64,000 bases of DNA from Dipylidium caninum. Taxonomy: Eukaryota; Platyhelminthes; Cestoda; Cyclophyllidea; Dipylidiidae. Shown one piece after another: positions 46,587 through 61,500 of the stretch. Numbering within the stretch: the first letter of the stretch is position 1; the number at the start of each line of letters is the position of its first letter. Both the position numbers and the translations under genes were made by a program. The notes under the pieces are model-generated. The model saw only the letters and a program-made list of their open reading frames with translations. It was not told where the DNA came from and ran no database searches. The stretch spans positions 372,001-436,000 of the forward strand of contig QEYB01000926.1 of assembly GCA_017562135.1 (NCBI GenBank). The letters run 5' to 3'.

Positions 46587-49500
46587 TTAGGGCCTAGTTA
46601 TGAATAGGAAATTGTATGTACACACTGAGGCTTCCGACTCAGAGCACGTAATTAAATCCACACATTAATGCATAATTCATGCCAACGCAATACGAACTTG
46701 CGCCCTCCACCTCCTCCTCCTCCTCATCATCATCATCACCGGGTAAGATAAAACATTACACGGATTCAGGGAAATATCGTAAAAATCTGCTTCTGATGCA
46801 TTCTCTCCCCTATGTCCCGGGGTGTAGGGTAGAGGAAATTGGGGAAAATTAAATCCACCCTACCCATCCCGGCGCCTCCCCTCCCCCCCCTGCTTCGTCC
46901 CTCTCCGTCCCGCCTCTCCGCGCCTCATGTCCTCCTCTTCGGGGTTTATTAAAACGTCTCGAGACGGTGGAAGGGTGTAGATCCTCGTCCAGAGCAGCTT
47001 TTGCCTTCTCTCTCACCAGGCGAAGGCGCCACTCCCTTGAATAACTGACGGACTGACTGTATGTGTGTGTGCATGTACCGCCAAGTGACACGCTTTGACA
47101 GTGATTAGGTAAGACAGAAAAAGGGAGAGGAGGCGGAGGAGGAGGAGGAGGAGGAGGAGGAGGAGGAAGAGAGGAGACGTCAGGAGGGAGAAGAGAGGCT
47201 TGGCGCAAGGATTAGCGGGATGTTTGCGTGCCTCTCTGTGTTCCCGTACCAGCGTGATTGGCAGCGAGGTCGGCGAGGCCTTGTGAGAACGTACACGCAC
47301 ACACGGCATCCCAGAGTGAGGTGGAGAAGACAGGGAAAGAGAGGCCCGAATAGGCAGACATACCCCCTGCAACCCAACAGGCGACTCACTCGCACCGCCC
47401 TGGTGTCATGGCGCAAGTCTGAGCCGGTGTATTTGTGTGTGTGTGTGTTTGCGTGTGTGTATGGGTGCGTTGTCGTGGTTCCACCGCCAATTTGGCGTGG
47501 TACATTGGCACAGACCGTCATAGTCAAGGTGAATCTCACTCGGTGGAAGCTCTAGTCTACCCACTGAGTTTTAAAGGGTGCGGGATCAAGCTATACTGAG
47601 GTAGAGGTGGAAAGACGGCAGAAGGTCGAAGTGGCGCTGATCCTCCACGTTTCCGTCAGCCTCTACGGGTACGAGTAAATTGCGAGGCAGAAGAGTCTTC
47701 AATGGCCTTTGCGCACCGCCACTGCCTCTCCGATCAACGCTAGCGGTGAAGATGTGCAAAGCCAAAGCCAACGAGTCTTCCCACGCAGCCCGGCACTTCA
47801 TGCCTCCTTCGCAGCGCCATCGCCTCGGGTGGTCGAGATTCGTTTCCGCATGCCCCAGCAATGAAAGACTCGTGGGTGCTTCTCATCACGTTTCACCTGA
47901 TTCTTCATTAATTTTCGACCTCTGTAACTCAGGCTAACCTAGCGTGGGAACAACCGTGAACACGAGGAGAGCATAAAGGCCTCTTCTTTCGCTCTCGCTG
48001 CTCCAACTGGCAGTGTGTGTGGCGCAGAGTGCAAAAAAAAGAAGGAATGATGAATGTGGAAGGGGCTAATGCCGCCTGGGCAAACTAATTTGTTTAGATC
48101 GACCCCACGATTGACTTTCATGTACACCTTAAAATTCCGTTGTGGGGCGAATGCGCCGATGGTGGCGGGGGTTGGCGGGAGGAGCAGGAGAACCCGTAGG
48201 AGGAAGGGGAAGGTGAAAGTGCCTTTCAAGCTGAACAAACAATGGTTGGTGGGGAGGCTTAACAACGAGACGGCCATAGGAGGCGGAGGAGGAGGGGCAA
48301 GAGAACGTGGTGGAGAAGAACGTTGAGAATGAGAAGGACAGGGAGGAGAGGCTGAAATTCATAAGAACATCAAGGTTTCTCGAGAGACGAAGAATTTGAT
48401 TTTTCACGAGGAGATGAGGAGCTAACCGATGACCTGACGAGGTGGATGGCCGCGGGGGGAGGGAGAAGGTGAAAAGCGACCTAGAAAAAGGCGACAAGTT
48501 TACAAACTTAGTGCCCTCCCACACCCCGCGATCCTTTCATGTCATCCCCACCCCCAACTGCCCCTACTATTTGACGTGACCTCCGCCCTCATTGTGCACC
48601 GCGCTTGCCTGTTTTGACACCTCGTTGCCAAGGCTACGGGAATTCGGTGCATCCAAGGCAAGGTTTTTCCCCTGCATCACCTCCTGACTGACGAGACGTG
48701 TTTTATGTAGTGACAGGCTGAATGTCGCCTCGACTCATTTTTGTCAAGCTTGGGGGAGGGGAGGGAGGGGCTCAAGGATCTACTTTGGAAACTGCCATGA
48801 CCAATCTCTCATTCGGTCAACTTCATCTCGTTGATTTGCGCTTGGAGGCCACGAGAAGCCTCGTTTCCGGCGCCTTCTCGATACCGCCGAACACCGTGAC
48901 GCGTGAAATGCGCACTTCCCTTCACGCCTCTCCCCCCCACCCCCCAAGCACCGCCCCCTGCCCTCTTCGCTGTCGCCGACACCGAGTTCCAAGGTGAAGC
49001 GGCAAGCGTTTTGTGCAGCCTGCCTTTATCGCCATGCACTTTGACAGGCGGAGGAGCGTACCGAGACGGTAACTACGACGCTCGACCGAAAAAAAGAAGA
49101 AGACGAAGAAAAAGTCCATTCGTGCGACAAAGTCGGTGCTAATTCGGCGCTAATTAATACCACCTCGAAGGACTTTTTATACTACCGCCTCGTGGCGGGC
49201 GAGGGGGGTTGCAAATGGAGCGAGTGGACGAAATTCGGTCAGTGCAGGAGGAAGTTGATTTAACAAGGGGTTGTTCCTGCTTCACTCTCAAAAGAACCCC
49301 ACTTAGCTTGTGCAGGAGTGTGCGTCTCCTAGACTTTTTTGCGGTCCCACCAGTGTCTTAGCACTACCTTCTGACGAACATCGTGCGCCACCCAGAGACT
49401 TGGTGATGGCGAGACTGTAGGCGATACGCCTGTTTACTTCGACATATGTAAATTTGTGCTACTTCATCGGCTTCTTTACCTTGCCTCTGTCAGAAGGGAC

Positions 49501-52500
49501 GATCTTTGTAACCAATGGGACATATTGGGCGCGTTAGGAGCGTTAGAGACGATGTAAACAGCAGAATGACATGGAGAAGGACCGTGACGATGAGAGGCTG
49601 GCCAGATGACGCTCACCCTGTCTGAGACAGACGTCATTCTCACGCGCGACCAATCAGATCCCGACACGTAATTCCTTTTAATGTGCCGTAGGTTACGTAC
49701 GTATGAGTTGCTGGAGGCGGACCTACTCACGACTCCACGCCGCTCAGTAGAGTACAGAGTCACGACGTTCTCACATTCTTGCCTGGCGGTGTTCTCAATT
49801 GGCACGTATTCTGACCTTCGGCCTCCGGGCTTCTAAGTGACGACGCCGCCTTTCCTCTTCGCTCGCCCCCTGTCACCTTCTCCTACTCTCAACTCACATT
49901 CTGCTTCCTCCTTCCAGGCCAAATGTCTGCCGATTCCAGTACAAGACCTCCATTCGCGTGTGGGAGCACTTCGAGGTGCCTTACTATAAGACTTACCCGA
50001 CTTGGAAAAAAGACTGCGGCGGCAAAGGCGCCTGGTGCAAGGTGGAGGAACAGCGGTGAGTTCGAGGCTCCCTTCGCCCCATTCACGCATTCCCCGTAAG
50101 CCTCCAACGCCGGTGCGGCCGACAGGGAACCTGCCTTTATGCCCTGTTCTTCCATCACTCAGACGAGAAATTCGGCTTCAGGGAAGACGTCCAGGCGGTC
50201 GGGTAGTTTTGTGCTCAGAGAAATCTTCCCCATTTCTCTGATTCCTTCAAGCCACTGACAAGTGGACACGGATGGCTGTTAGCTTGGGGCTGACAGGGAG
50301 GCAGAAGGTACCGACTTCCGTCTCTCCCGTCCCTCGAAGTCCACTATCTCTGGGCAGCGGAGAGGTGTTAGTTTAGCCACCTGCGCCTGGCACCTTCACA
50401 TTCAGCGTCGTCTCTGAGGACTACCAAGACAAGCGCTACCCTCTTCTCCCTGGCCGAGCAAGATGGGATGTTAGAGCTTGAGAAAAACGCGCGAGATTTA
50501 ATTTGCCGTCCTCCGCGGAGTACCCCAAGTGTCGCTGGTTTAGGACACCCTCGAATAATTATAAATATGGCTTGGGAGAAGAGTGTTTTCGAGTCCAGAG
50601 ATCTTATCGTTCGACTCTGCGCCCGAAGAGGAGAGGGTGGAGCGAGGGCCCTGAAGGCGATGCGGGTGAGTCGAGGCAGCCAGGCGGAAGCTGAGACGTC
50701 TCGAAAATAAGTACACTCGTCGAAATGAGCCTCCACGTGCCCTTCAACTCTACCCGGCGGATGAAAAGCGCCAGCGGGCACTGTTAACCCTCTCCCTCCG
50801 CCCTCCCCACCACCACCACCACCACCACCACAAAACCATCTGTCTCACGGCGTGAAGACACGCCACCCGGGATGACGTGGGGGTGCCACTGGGATGTGGA
50901 TGCGATTGTCACTGAGATGCACTACTCAACGCCAATTATAACAACCTTGAGGGTAACACAATCAGTGCTCCTGAAAGCCGTCGCTATGCGTAGATTGAGT
51001 TGTATTGTTTCCTGACAATACGCGTGACATTGGCAGTACCACAACTCCCATCCTCCCCACCGCCGCCCCGCCATCCGCGACGTGTCACACATTTTTGGTT
51101 TTTTCAGCCGCGAAATCGCCACCAGTTATAGAATAGTCGACCAGCCTGTCTTCCAGGAGAAGATCCAATGCTGTGAGGGCTTCGTCCGTGTCCCTGGCTT
51201 CGAGGGCTGTGTCCGAGGTAAGATTTTCGTCTTTTCCTTCTTCAACCTCCCACGCAAGTCGTCTGATCAGGTCTGATGTAACATGGCACATCATCGTCAG
51301 ATGCGTGCAATGCCTAAGTTGATGATGACAACACGCTTTAGTGGATAGGCAGAAGATACTACTTAAGTGTCGGCGTCAGTGTCCCCCATGGCGACGTTTA
51401 AACCGCTGGCGACAACGAGTCATCGGCGTGCTTGTCGTCAGCACTTTTGCTCGTGATGCTGGCTGCCTGTACTCCAGTCGAGTCGGCTTAACTCGACACC
51501 AGCAGGAGCGACTCGCCGAACGGAACGATGGACGCCGCGTGGACTTGGGTCCACAGTGTGCGACCGCCACGAGTGTTCTAGTGGTAAACAGGGCTTGATG
51601 TACGCCTGCTTGATTGAAAGATGCCGCACGTTTCGAGCAGCGGTTTACGATGATTGACTGGATTTTGGGGGCTACACGTTCTTTGCGAGGCATTCGGCGG
51701 TCACTTGTTTACCCCTGGCGAAGACGGTCTAATCCTCTCCCCGCCCGCATGATCGACTCGTCCGACGATAAAATGACCAAACTGACACCCTCGACACCGC
51801 CTCACCCCTCTACCCTTCATATTGAAGAATCCAATTGCAATACCATGCTGAAGTCGACGCAATGCCTCAATGGTGGGATCTGCTACGAAAACGGCCAAGT
51901 GACAACGTGCATGTGTCCAAAAGGCTACTCCGGTCCGCGGTGTCAATACGGTAAGTCATTTCGACCTCCCCTGTCAAGGTCACACACACATGCACCAATC
52001 AGCGTGTCCTGCCTTCTCCTGTCATTTTCTTTTTACCTTCTCTTTAAAGTTGACGACAAATGTCGCTTCAACAATGGCGGCTGTGAACGCGAGTGTTGCA
52101 ACATGCCCGGCGGCTACTACTGTCGTTGTCCGCCAGGCTATCGACTGGCGCCTGATCAACGTCGATGTCTCGGTAATTGTCAGTCTAATTTACATCCCGC
52201 CCTTCCAAGTCTCCTCCAAGTGTCCTCAATCAACTTTGCATTAGCGTTACTCCCGACTTGTATCTATCTACTCGGGGAGTAATGTGATCTCGTGGCCTCG
52301 AAAAAGAGTCCTACCAAACACACAAACACAGGCTCGCACGCACATAGAAAGAGAATGAAAGAAAAGCTGAAATCGCGATTACAGCTGGAGGCGAGCAGTA
52401 AAAGGGGCCACACCCAGAGAGAATTTTTTCGTCTGCACTACATTCTCAAGTAGTAGAGGCTGTCTGTCTGTGTCGAGAGGTAAATACGTCTATAAATTGA

Positions 52501-55500
52501 CGGTGTAGGTGTTAGGAAATCACACGCATCCCCGTAGACACCACAATTTCACGACATAAGTGCTCTTAGCCTCTCACCTCGGCATCCTCGCCCATCGACC
52601 TATCCTTCCTGCTCATTTCAGAGAGCCAAATGCGTGTAACAAATTACAAAAATGGTGTATAATAATGAAAAATAGATACACCTCGTCCGAGGCCGTTAAT
52701 ACTACTTATTAGACACATAACCTTCATTAGTAGTATATGCAAAATGTTTCCTTAAGGTGGCCAGGAGTGACAAGGTGTCGCAAACCCCTTCAAGTAGAGA
52801 CAGATTTTTGTTAGACCATAAAGCCGCGACGGAAGGGGAGAATGTGGACCCCGAGAACAGGCTTTTACGGTGGCCGAAAACGGAGGGGGGGGGGGGGTGA
52901 AAATTCACGATGGAACAATGGCAGCGTGGGAAGAACACCTACCTCGATAACATTTCCGCATACCCACTCAACTTCCCAAATAAAATGATTTATTTTGGGT
53001 GTGGAGGAGGTTTGGCTCCCTGGCACGAGTGATAAAAGGCGTCCGACTCGAGAGATGGACCACGGAGTTGGTGTCGTTGGTGTATTAGACAATCGACGGT
53101 CGGGGCTCACCCGCCTCTCAGCTCACCCGCGCATTTTTGTTTTTTTCTCTAAATTTATGCCCATTTTACAGATATCGACGAGTGCGCCAACAACCGCGGA
53201 GGATGTGTTTATGGCTGCGAAAACCTCCCCGGTGGATTTCGGTGCACCTGTCCGGAGGGCATGATTTTGGCCGAGGACAAACTCTCCTGCCGGCCCTGTA
53301 AGTGAACTATCCTCTATCATCTTTATCTTCTTCCTCGCCCTCCACCTCTGCCGCCTCGTCCCCACCGCTGTCCCCATCCGCCAGCCTCTGTTAATGCAGG
53401 CAGAAGCGAGGAGAAGCTGGAAGCGCGGCAGGCGTGGCGTAAGGGAGGGCAGCGTGGATACACACACAAAAAACCCTCCCCACTCTGGGAGGGGCAAGAA
53501 AAAGCGCGGACTCAAACAAGCGGCGGAATAATATAATTTTGCGTCCATACATCGAGAGCGGCGAAGGATGGCGTGGGAATAAACGACATCCTCGTCGCCC
53601 TCCCCTAACACAAGGCCAACTTACGCCAGTGTAGATTCCGCCTGAAAGTGGATTGTGGATTAACAGGGGAGACGGCGAGGCGAGCATAGCACTGATGTGT
53701 TTCCGGACGGAGCGACAGTGGTCGGGCGAGAATAAGTGGCGGCCTCAAAGACACCGGATTTCTTCAAAAAACGAGACATCACCAGAATCGAGAGGCCACG
53801 AGACGAATAATCGCCTTTGGGTGAGGGGAGGACAGGAGAGGAAGAGAAGTGAGGAACGGACACCATAGCCTCAGGTTCACCTCGGCGGTTCATGAAAAAC
53901 TCGTCACGACCGAGAGGTTCACCATCATGGTGGACTGGAGGAAGGTCGACACGACCGGTTAATTCTGCTCCTGTTCTGCCTTCCAGACATGGATCCATGC
54001 GCCCCGCCGGGGAAAGGCGGCTGTGAGCACATCTGCACGACCCTCTCGAGTTATCGCTACGCCTGTTCGTGCTACCCTGGCTACCGACTGGCCGAGGACA
54101 AGAAACGATGCATCGGTGAGTGCAGTATTGCGGATGGCACTGAGGTCGGTTGCGAGATCACCTCCGTCAGAGATGCGACAGAAGTGGAATGAGGGGCCAA
54201 AGTAACACGTCTCACGTCATGAGAAGTAGCGGGATTTGATGATCATATGCCTATTTTCACCCTCCCTTCCTCATCTGAGATGTCCAGCGACAGCGTCACA
54301 TATGTGTGACGCAAATTTGTAATCCCCTTTTGCCAAACTCTGAGCCCTTTAGGTATACCTATGCGCGCCCACACCTTCGGCTAGAAGTTATTATACTCGC
54401 CGAATGCAGCGATAGGATTCAGTCAGTGGGTATTTTTTGACAGGACGGAAAAAATAATGTGTCATGACTGAAGGTGAACTACCACCCACCGGCCCACTCC
54501 AGTGGAGCCACGCTACCCATGACGCTTAAGATGTCAGCCTCTTTTGACGAATTATCGAAATCCGCTTCAAAGTATCTCTTTTGCAATGCCACTGAAACCC
54601 TCCCGATTTTATTCCCATCTCCGTTGGGAGCCTCGTTTTTCGCAGAGATTCTTTGGCCTCAGGACCCCGTCGATAAGACGGATATTCGGGGCGGAGGCAG
54701 CGACATTACTTAAATCCGCTGTGATTTTAAGGTGGTAAACAAAGCAACTTGATGAATGAAAGACTGACAGTGAAATTTTTTACCTATTCAACGGCCTATT
54801 TTGTTATATTTTGTCCCATAGCCCAAAATCCCTGCCTCGAGAATAACGGGGGTTGTGAACATCACTGCGAAAATGACGGCGGCGTGAGAGTCTGCTCCTG
54901 TCGTCCGGGTTTCAAAGTCTCACCCTTCGACTTTGAGAAATGTCTGGGTAAGTCAGAGAAGACGGTAAACTCGGCCACTTGAACTGCCGCCCTGTCAGCT
55001 GGATGAGACTTGTCGTCTTGTCAGACTCAAGTTGAAATTGCGCCGCGAACGCAGACGCCATCGGGGGCACCGTCGGTGGGACGAGTTGAGCCTGCTTACA
55101 GATTGCTCACTTAGCAGGGGGGCGACGCAGTGGGCTGAAAATGACCCCCTCCTGGAAGCGTCGGGGGCTTCCACACTGTCACTTATGTCAGATTTACCGG
55201 AAAGTTCCGTCCATTGCTACGACAACAGCTTTCAACACGTAGCGCATGCTTATTTGACGCATGTTTAACTCTCTCTTTCCCATCGTCTAATGACGTAGCA
55301 AAGTAATTAAAATAAAGTTGACTTACGTTAATCTTAAATGTGAAGCGATGGTGTAGCCATGGCTACTGATGAAGTTTATTTACGCCACTGTGTTTTATCG
55401 AATTTGAACAAGGAGGAGATGCTACCGAAGCAGGCAGAAATTTAGTGGAGGTGTTTGCTGAAAACACACTTTCTGATCGGACATACGGGAGATGGTGAGA

Positions 55501-58500
55501 AAAGTTGAAACAGGTGATTTCATTCTTTCTGATAATCCACGTCGTGGGCGACCATCTTTGCTCGACGACGATGTTGTTGAGACCGCGTTGGAGCGGGCTC
55601 CTTTACTGCCAACATCGGAGATGGCAGAAAGACCAAATTCAGCTCAACAAAACATTTCAAACCATGCTCGGAAAATGGAATTGGTGTGGAATTGGCGTGG
55701 AGGTGTTCAAGGCGGGTGCCAAATAATGAACTCGGAAGAATTTGAATGATCGAGGCGTCGTACGCACATCTCTGCTTGCTCGGAGCAAAATCGAGCCCTT
55801 CTTAAAGCGGATGATAATAACTGGGGATAAAAAGTGGATCAACCCACGAAAAAGCCGCAAGGAAAGGCGCCTATTGTGAACCTGACAACCTCGCCCTTCC
55901 ACGTCTAAGCCAAATTTGACTTGGAATAAGGGAATGTAGGGGCGCGTCTGGTAGGACAACCGAGGACAAATAAATTATGAGCTCTTAAAATCGAGCGAAA
56001 AGCCAATTTCGGAGCAAGTGGATGAGTTAAAGACAGCAGTCCAAGAAAAGAGGCCGGCGATGTTCAAGAGGACGAACATCATACGGTCCGATGATAATGT
56101 CGGGCGAAATGTTGCGTTGGAGATACATCGAAAAATGGCAGAACGAGGCTGGGAAATTCTGTCTCATCCACCATATTCCCCGGACTTGGCGCCCATCCTC
56201 CGACTATCACTTATTTTAGTCTGAACAGGGTTGTGTGTAGGGCAAAACAAACAGACAAACACTGGTTCACTTCCTCGTATCAAAAATGAAAAGTGTATTG
56301 GAAATGGGCTACACACATTGTCCTCACGCTGGCAAGAAGTCATTGCTATTAATGGCAATTAAACTTTTTTGGAAGAATTTTAATGAAAACGAAAAAAAAT
56401 TGTATTTTCTCTTATTGCAAAAGCAGACAGAACATACAAACACACATACACAGACATAGTTACGTTCCCCTTTCAGACATAAACGAGTGCGAACGCAACA
56501 ACGGAGGTTGTCAACACGTCTGCACCAACGTCGAGGGGTCGTACAGTTGTGATTGTAATCCTGGCTGGCAACTTGGCAATGATGGAAGAACGTGTTATCG
56601 TAAGTCGACAGAATTGTAGATTGGTCTTAATATCTTCACGATTGCCTTTGATTTGCCTTCGAAGTGTGACGCGATAGTTTCAGTTAATTGGAGTTATGAA
56701 GATGTATGCATTCCCGACTTGACGGTAAAGTGGATTTGGATAGCTTCGGAGGATCGAGAGTCAAGTCAAAGCGTCACTATCAGCGCCAATGCTTCGCGAT
56801 GTCAGCGCTTCTCAAGTGTCAGGGCACCATCGTCCACCTGGGACTGCAAAGGCGGACGAAGAGAGACAAGCGGGCAGAGGAGGAGAAACTAAGACGTCGA
56901 GAGGGATTTACTCCATTACTAGAATGCCTCAATCCAATTATTAAGGACATCGGATGGAAAATATGTCTAAGAGAAAGAAAAATGAGTGTCAAGAAAGTTA
57001 ACACTTCCCTTTGTATCCTTGAAATAGGAGTAGTCCTGGAGGTGACCGATCCTTGCGAGAACGGCAATGGAGGGTGCACCCAGAAGTGTATTCGAACTGC
57101 CGCGGGAACAGCCGAATGCGCCTGCAATCCTGGCTTCGATCTCCAGGCCGATGGACGAACTTGTGAAGGTGATGATTCATTCCAACCCCCTGACATTTCA
57201 TCCACCTTAACTTCTTCTCACTTTTTCCTGTCAATCGCTCTTAATATCCGTCATTAAGGGGGTTGGGTGTAATAAGTGGGAGGTGGTGGAAGCGAAAGAG
57301 GCGGGAGAAAAAGGACATCTGGCTTTTTTTCCCGCCTAACACGCCAATAATAGGGAAGGAAATAAAACTATCCTCTCCAAGGTGAGGGGTCAGAAGGCGC
57401 GGAATCGTCATGTATCCTGGCCACATCCCGCGCCCCCACTTCTCTCTCACTGGCACCTATTATTAAACTAGAGAAGAAGGGAGGAGAATGCGCGCAAACT
57501 CGATAGTTGACTTCTTCTGGAAGAAAAATGCATGCACAAAAGGAGGAGAAAGAAGACGAGAAGAGGAAGAAGGTGAAAATGAGGCTGAAAACTGCGATCG
57601 TCACACTTGGCTGATTCTTTTGACATGGAATGGAATACTGACTCACATCTCAACAGGATAACTGTGAGCAAGTAAAAAAATATATTGGGAGAAAGTAAAA
57701 AGAGAGGACATCATTAAGTGCCCGAGAAAATTTCCAGCAACTCTTCTCCCATGGGGCCACTGAATTATTTATATTTTATTTTAACTTGATCATAAAATAG
57801 GTGAGAGACGACATAATGGAGTGGTGGCAGTTCCCCATCCTCCGCCTTCTAGTTTCTACCGGTTAGGTGGAATTTTATCGTGCGTTTTTGCAGACCGTGA
57901 TGAATGCGCAATGGGAGATGCAAAGTGTCATGGTGTTGCGTCCAAGTGCATCAATGAAATCGGCGGATATAGGTGCACTTGTGACGAGGGCTACAAACTC
58001 TCCATGGATGGATTCTCCTGTTTAGGTAAATTTGACTGAAGCAATATTTCCTACTTACTGTATTTGGGCAGAGTTTCATGCAAACCATTGTTATTTTTTT
58101 AATTAAAGACATCGATGAGTGCTTAAACTACAATGGAGGGTGCTCCGGCAAGTGTATCAACACGCCAGGTAGTTATAGATGCGTCTGCCAAATGGGAGAA
58201 GATTTGGCTGAGGATGGAAGGACATGTGTCCGTAAGTACGTAGAGCAAACTTCTGGTTTAGTAACAACGGAAATTTAAACAAGTGTTGGAAAATATTCAG
58301 GTTCTAATTACGCCGGAGACGAGAGCCGACCTTCCGGCGGAAATTGGAGACCTCCAATCCACGATAATGGTGGGATATCGCATGAAATTTCCGACAGTAA
58401 GTGACTCAGGTTTTCTTCTTCGTCTAAATTGGACAAATTTGAGATAGTTTTACTTCCGGCCGATATACATTAACACTAAAATGTCCATTTATTATCAACA

Positions 58501-61500
58501 TCGCACATCATCCAGATCAATTTACACTAAATTAACAAAAACACATGAAGGTCTGAGCTGTGGAGGAGAGATCGGTACAAAGAGCCGACCAATGAATTCA
58601 AAGAGCATGCACAGATTCAAGACTGTCCTGCCAATTAAGTGTGCAACAAACGACGTTGCTCAAGGTCACTCAGTTAAGGACTCGCTCAAACATTACAGTC
58701 TACCACTTCTGTTTTCTACCAAAATTACGAAATCAAAACAGTTTGGTATTCTTTAACAAATGGTTTTTTTACGGTCAATTGCATGCGATTTTTACCGGTT
58801 TATGCTCCATAACAAGGTTAAATAGTAACATGTGAGGTATCTCAGATATATATATATAAGTCTTCCAAAACACAATGAAAACTTGTCATATTGGTAAACT
58901 CTACCAAGTTTCCTATATCAGTGTATGTTAAATTCAGTAGAACCGGAGGTACACATGGTAGGTTTACTTGATTGGCTGGTAAACGGGCAGGTGCAGTAAA
59001 ACTGCGGTCTTATTACCGGTTTGAGGTAAGGTAACCTGCCCTTATGTGGTTTAGCGATGATGGGGGACGCCAGCTACGAGGTCGTCGAGCCCGACGAACC
59101 AGGTAGTTGAACCCGATGTTGTGTCGTATCCACCTCTTTTGTGCTTCTTCGTTGTGTATAATAGCTTCCCATCGGATTTGCCTTTTTTGCCACGTACAGT
59201 TGCCATGGAAGCAAAACATTGTTTTTGGGAAGCGGATGAATAAAATTAAACCTTGCCTGGGGGATAAAATTACCCTGATGTAAAAGCAACGCGCGACAAT
59301 AAGAATTTGGGCAACTGTATCGTTTCCCTCGAGGCTGAAGTTAAAATAAAGTAAATATCGTAGATCTATGTCTCAGCCTTGATGATCTACAGGAAGACCT
59401 GAGATAACATATTTTCCAACTTCCGTTGTACACAACTCAACCCACGTTAGCAGGTTCTCACACAAATCATCCTTTGACCATAATTTTAGAATTTTGCCCC
59501 AGAGGCACGTTCGGACCTCGGTGCGAATACGACTGTTCGGAGTGCCAAAACGGTGGATCGTGTGGAAGTGACGGTCGGGGATGCAAATGTCCTCCCGGCT
59601 TGCAGGGCGTCACCTGTGCGGACACCTGTCCCCAAGTAAGATTGCACAGCCTACTCCGTGCCATGCGAGGCCAGTCGTGGGAACGGCGACCTGAAGAGCG
59701 ACGTCGCCTCGACTAGGCGGTGGCACGAGTCGAGTTGCACGTCACCAAGACGACGCAGAGCCACGAAGGAGGTTGGCTTGGTGCCACCAATCACAGGGCA
59801 TGCGAAATGTCAGCAGCTGCAGCCTTCCAGTGGGCGGGACAGTGAGATCCGGTGACAGTGGAAGGTCGTCACATGTGACGATATCGTTGGCGTTGGATGG
59901 AGAGGCCAGAAGAGACTGCGTGAAGTGCCGGAACGCAGTTGAGAGAGCATGGGAATGGGAGTGTGGTGCGTGTGAACGGTGTGAGTGGAGGTGAAGGGCG
60001 TGTGGCGTGTGGCGTGTGGCGTGTGGCGTGCGGCGTTGGGTAGGAGAATGCGCGAGTGGCTGGAAGGTGTGAGGCAAGGCGGATGATGGGGCGGATGATG
60101 GGGCGGATGATGGGGCGGATGATGGGGACGTCTACTCGAGTGAGGCAGAGGCCAGGGATGAGTGTGAGGTGTTCAGGTCAAAGCGGGACTAAGAAGGCTG
60201 TGCCTTCGTCGCAACCTGCGTGTGTCACGGTGACCCCGAGACCAACGAGTAAGACGGTAAATTGGCGTCCTCGTCACCACCCACCGCCTCCCACCCATGT
60301 CGACCGGAGAGGCTCGCACTTGTGTGGATCTCCTAACCCACCATGAAAACAGTCATTGCTGAGCCAAATCGCTCCTCGTCTCACATTACTCCCCGATCAG
60401 CCCGATTAACCCGATCAGCCCGTCCACCTGGACACCACCGAGGTTTGTCTGACCTTTTGCCTGTTCTCCCCCAGGGCACGTGGGGACTGGGATGCAAACG
60501 GAAGTGCGACTGTTCTGCGGGCGCGTGCAGCCCCACAACGGGAGCCTGCGTCTGTCCACCCGGTCGGCATGGGCGGAGATGCGAGAAGGTGGGCTGTCCG
60601 CCCGGATACTGGGGCGCGGAGTGCGACAAACGCTGTCCCAAAGAGTGCTCCACCGGCTACTGCCACTCGAAGACAGGCGCGTGCACGTGCGCTCCGGGCA
60701 AGTACGGCGCCTCGTGCCACCTCGCCTGTCCGGAGGGCACCTTCGGGGAGATGTGCTCCGAGGCCTGTCCCGCCGCGTGCGCCGATCCCCACTCCAACTT
60801 CAAGGGCTGCCACCCCGAGGTGAGTGCCACACATGTCTTCCACCGGTGTGCAACATGCGCACGCTTTCGCTCGCCAGCCTGTGGACCATTCGCCCACTGC
60901 GTGACATTCCTTCGTAAAAATGTCATCCCATGGAAGCCGTTCAAGGCTTTCCCATGTTGTGAGATTCACCCATTCCTCCACGCGAGCGATGAGCGCGCAC
61001 AGCTCCTCTCTCCGCGCTGCACTTAGCGCCCTTCTGGAGGACTTTGCATCAACACTTGTCGCCTGACCGAAGAGGCGGCATTGCGGACAGCGAAATGTAT
61101 TGCGACGCGTTTGTGGAGATTGTGGGGCTTCGGGGTTGGGGAAGAGCGGTGAGTGGGAGAAGACGAAAGCCAAATGGAGGCGCACGCGCACGCGCACGCG
61201 CACGCCTCGGTGGAAAGCGGCGTGGTTGGATGGCGAAGGTTCACTCAGGCCCTCGTCACCGTCGACACAGTAGTCTTGATTACACCGGAGTGTCCCATGG
61301 TTGATAGCCAATGGCCTCATGTCCTCTTCCCTTTCCGACCTCTCGTGGCGGTGTCGTTGACCGATTCTTCCGCCTGCGCAGACTGGTGAGTGCCGGTGCA
61401 AAGCGGGCTACCACTCGGTGGGATGTGGGAAACCCTGCGGCCACGGATACTACGGCGTGGACTGCGTGGAGAAGTGCGAGCGCTGCCCTCGCGGCTGCGA

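Noticed and set aside
46215..46607. 130-codon plus-strand frame in MEGF6-like intron 1
   Set aside because: Built on GGC/GGT and GA simple repeats; low complexity with no domain.
59013..59289. Overlapping minus-strand frames in intron 13
   Set aside because: No recognisable protein family and no splice support; not called as a gene or transposon.
60415..61401. 328-codon minus-strand open frame opposite the MEGF6-like exons 15-16
   Set aside because: Antisense shadow of GC-rich EGF exons; the plus strand has the six-cysteine pattern and splice sites. The same shadow appears in the left arm (36676-37335).
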